The notes under the pieces are model-generated. The model was not told where the DNA came from, did not search any database, and worked only from the letters and a program-made list of their open reading frames with translations. A stretch of 6,467 bases of DNA from Paracoccaceae bacterium. GTDB taxonomy: Bacteria; Pseudomonadota; Alphaproteobacteria; Rhodobacterales; Rhodobacteraceae. This document shows positions 5,713 to 6,467 of the stretch, in pieces. Each line of letters begins with the position of its first letter. Within the stretch, counting starts at the first letter, position 1. The translations under genes and the position numbers were made by a program. The DNA lies in NCBI GenBank assembly GCA_007131465.1, contig SLQN01000331.1:1-6467 (forward strand), given 5' to 3'.

Positions 5713-6467
5713 TCAGTCCGGTTTCGCCGGCAGGGGTGTCGCCTCATAGCAACCGATCACACCCTGATCGAAGTCGAGGATTGCCCCGGTCAATATGCCG
5801 GATTCGTCGCTGGCCAGATGCGCGATCCAGCGCGCAACCTCGTTCATGTCAAGCAGACGGCCAGCGGGCAGTTGCGCCCCGACCTCGGCCTGCCAGCCAT
5901 CGGGCATATCATGATAGGTCTTCTGGGTGATGTCTTCGGCGGGCGTATCCATCCAGCCGATGGCAAGTGCATTTACCCGGATCCCGTCCCGCATCAGGGA
6001 AAACGCCGCATTCTTGGTCACAGCGACCAGCGCCGCCTTTGACGCGGCATAGACCGTCAGCATCGGGACGCCGCCATGGGCGGTGATGGTGGCGACGTTG
6101 ACAATCGCGCCCGGCTTGCGCGCCTCGCGCCAATGATTGGCCGCGTTCTGCATCAGGAAGAAAGGTGCGCGCGCATTGATTGCGAAGGTGCGGTCCCAAA
6201 GCGCCGCATCGCCATCCAGAATCCCGCCCCGGTCGGTGATCCCGGCAGAGTTGACGAGAATATCGTAGCTTCCGAATTCGGCAATCGCGCGATCATGGAT
6301 TGACTGGCAATCGCCCAGATCGGCAAGGTTGGCCCGGTGATAGACCACGCGCTGGTCGGGGCTGGACAGGGCCTCGGCCGCTGCGGACCCTTCGGCCTCC
6401 TTGCGCCCGAGGATCAGCGCGCCCCTAAGGCCGCGCCGCAGCATCAGCCTCACGGTTGTCAGCCCAA
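5713..6467 (-). CDS. Short-chain dehydrogenase/reductase (SDR) family oxidoreductase (5' partial)
   Basis: The frame runs off the right edge of the window: codons before the GTG at 6453 read GLTT, which fits the end of the TGxxxGLG cofactor loop, so about 10-20 N-terminal residues are missing. Counting from that GTG, visible SDR features are DILVNSAG (64-71), Asn93 in FAINARAP, YAASK (Tyr135, Lys139), and IRVNALAIGWMDTP (158-171). The C-terminal LTGAILDFDQGV (221-232) is typical of classical SDRs. The residue 13 before Tyr135, normally the catalytic Ser, is Thr122 (codon ACC). The NNAG motif reads NSAG. It likely oxidises a sugar or polyol, or reduces the matching ketone, with NAD(P); the substrate is inferred only from the sugar transporter genes 150 bases downstream in the same direction. 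Assignment to the SDR family is firm, the substrate is not. Confidence 0.88.
   Translation of the reverse strand, partial: GLTTVRLMLRRGLRGALILGRKEAEGSAAAEALSSPDQRVVYHRANLADLGDCQSIHDRAIAEFGSYDILVNSAGITDRGGILDGDAALWDRTFAINARAPFFLMQNAANHWREARKPGAIVNVATITAHGGVPMLTVYAASKAALVAVTKNAAFSLMRDGIRVNALAIGWMDTPAEDITQKTYHDMPDGWQAEVGAQLPAGRLLDMNEVARWIAHLASDESGILTGAILDFDQGVIGCYEATPLPAKPD

Noticed and set aside
1..6467. CRISPR arrays, tRNA or rRNA genes, riboswitches
   Set aside because: No direct-repeat and spacer pattern, cloverleaf, rRNA-like block or known riboswitch core was seen; the only repeats are coding Ig-like units.

Overview
The window looks like part of a marine-type alphaproteobacterial genome, most likely Rhodobacterales (Roseobacter/Rhodobacter group). 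This is inferred from the high G+C content, the C-terminal Hint_2 domain on a repeat-rich surface protein, and the style of the sugar ABC transporter genes and insertion-sequence fragments. No marker gene is present, so the placement is an inference.

Left part (1-1634, plus strand): the 3' end of a large secreted or surface protein. It has at least four tandem bacterial Ig/cadherin-like (Big_9-type) domains with calcium-loop motifs, followed by a Hint_2 (hedgehog/intein) domain and a short tail. The gene starts before the window. A good intrinsic terminator follows at 1659-1687.

Middle part (about 1690-2416): roughly 720 bases with no intact gene. It holds decayed insertion-sequence pieces: the 3' end of an IS3-family element (minus strand) and, about 40 bases away, the first 42 codons of an IS110-family transposase (plus strand) with its first catalytic Asp changed to Asn. 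The rest has hairpins and palindromes but no recognisable gene.

Right part (2417-6467, all minus strand): a carbohydrate uptake locus, read from right to left. It comprises a short-chain dehydrogenase/reductase (5' end outside the window), a XylF-like periplasmic sugar-binding protein, a single-module ABC ATPase and a XylH-like permease. Binding protein, ATPase and permease make a complete CUT2 importer; the dehydrogenase is the likely first catabolic enzyme for the imported sugar or polyol, or for a derivative. A strong hairpin lies between the binding-protein and ATPase genes, where differential mRNA stability is often set in such operons. The transporter's ligand differs from D-xylose if the substitutions seen in the binding pocket are meaningful.

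I see no wholly new multi-gene system here. The items most worth a second look are the Hint-capped repeat protein, the threonine at the catalytic serine position of the dehydrogenase, the altered XylF-type ligand site, and the IS fragments directly downstream of the transporter operon.
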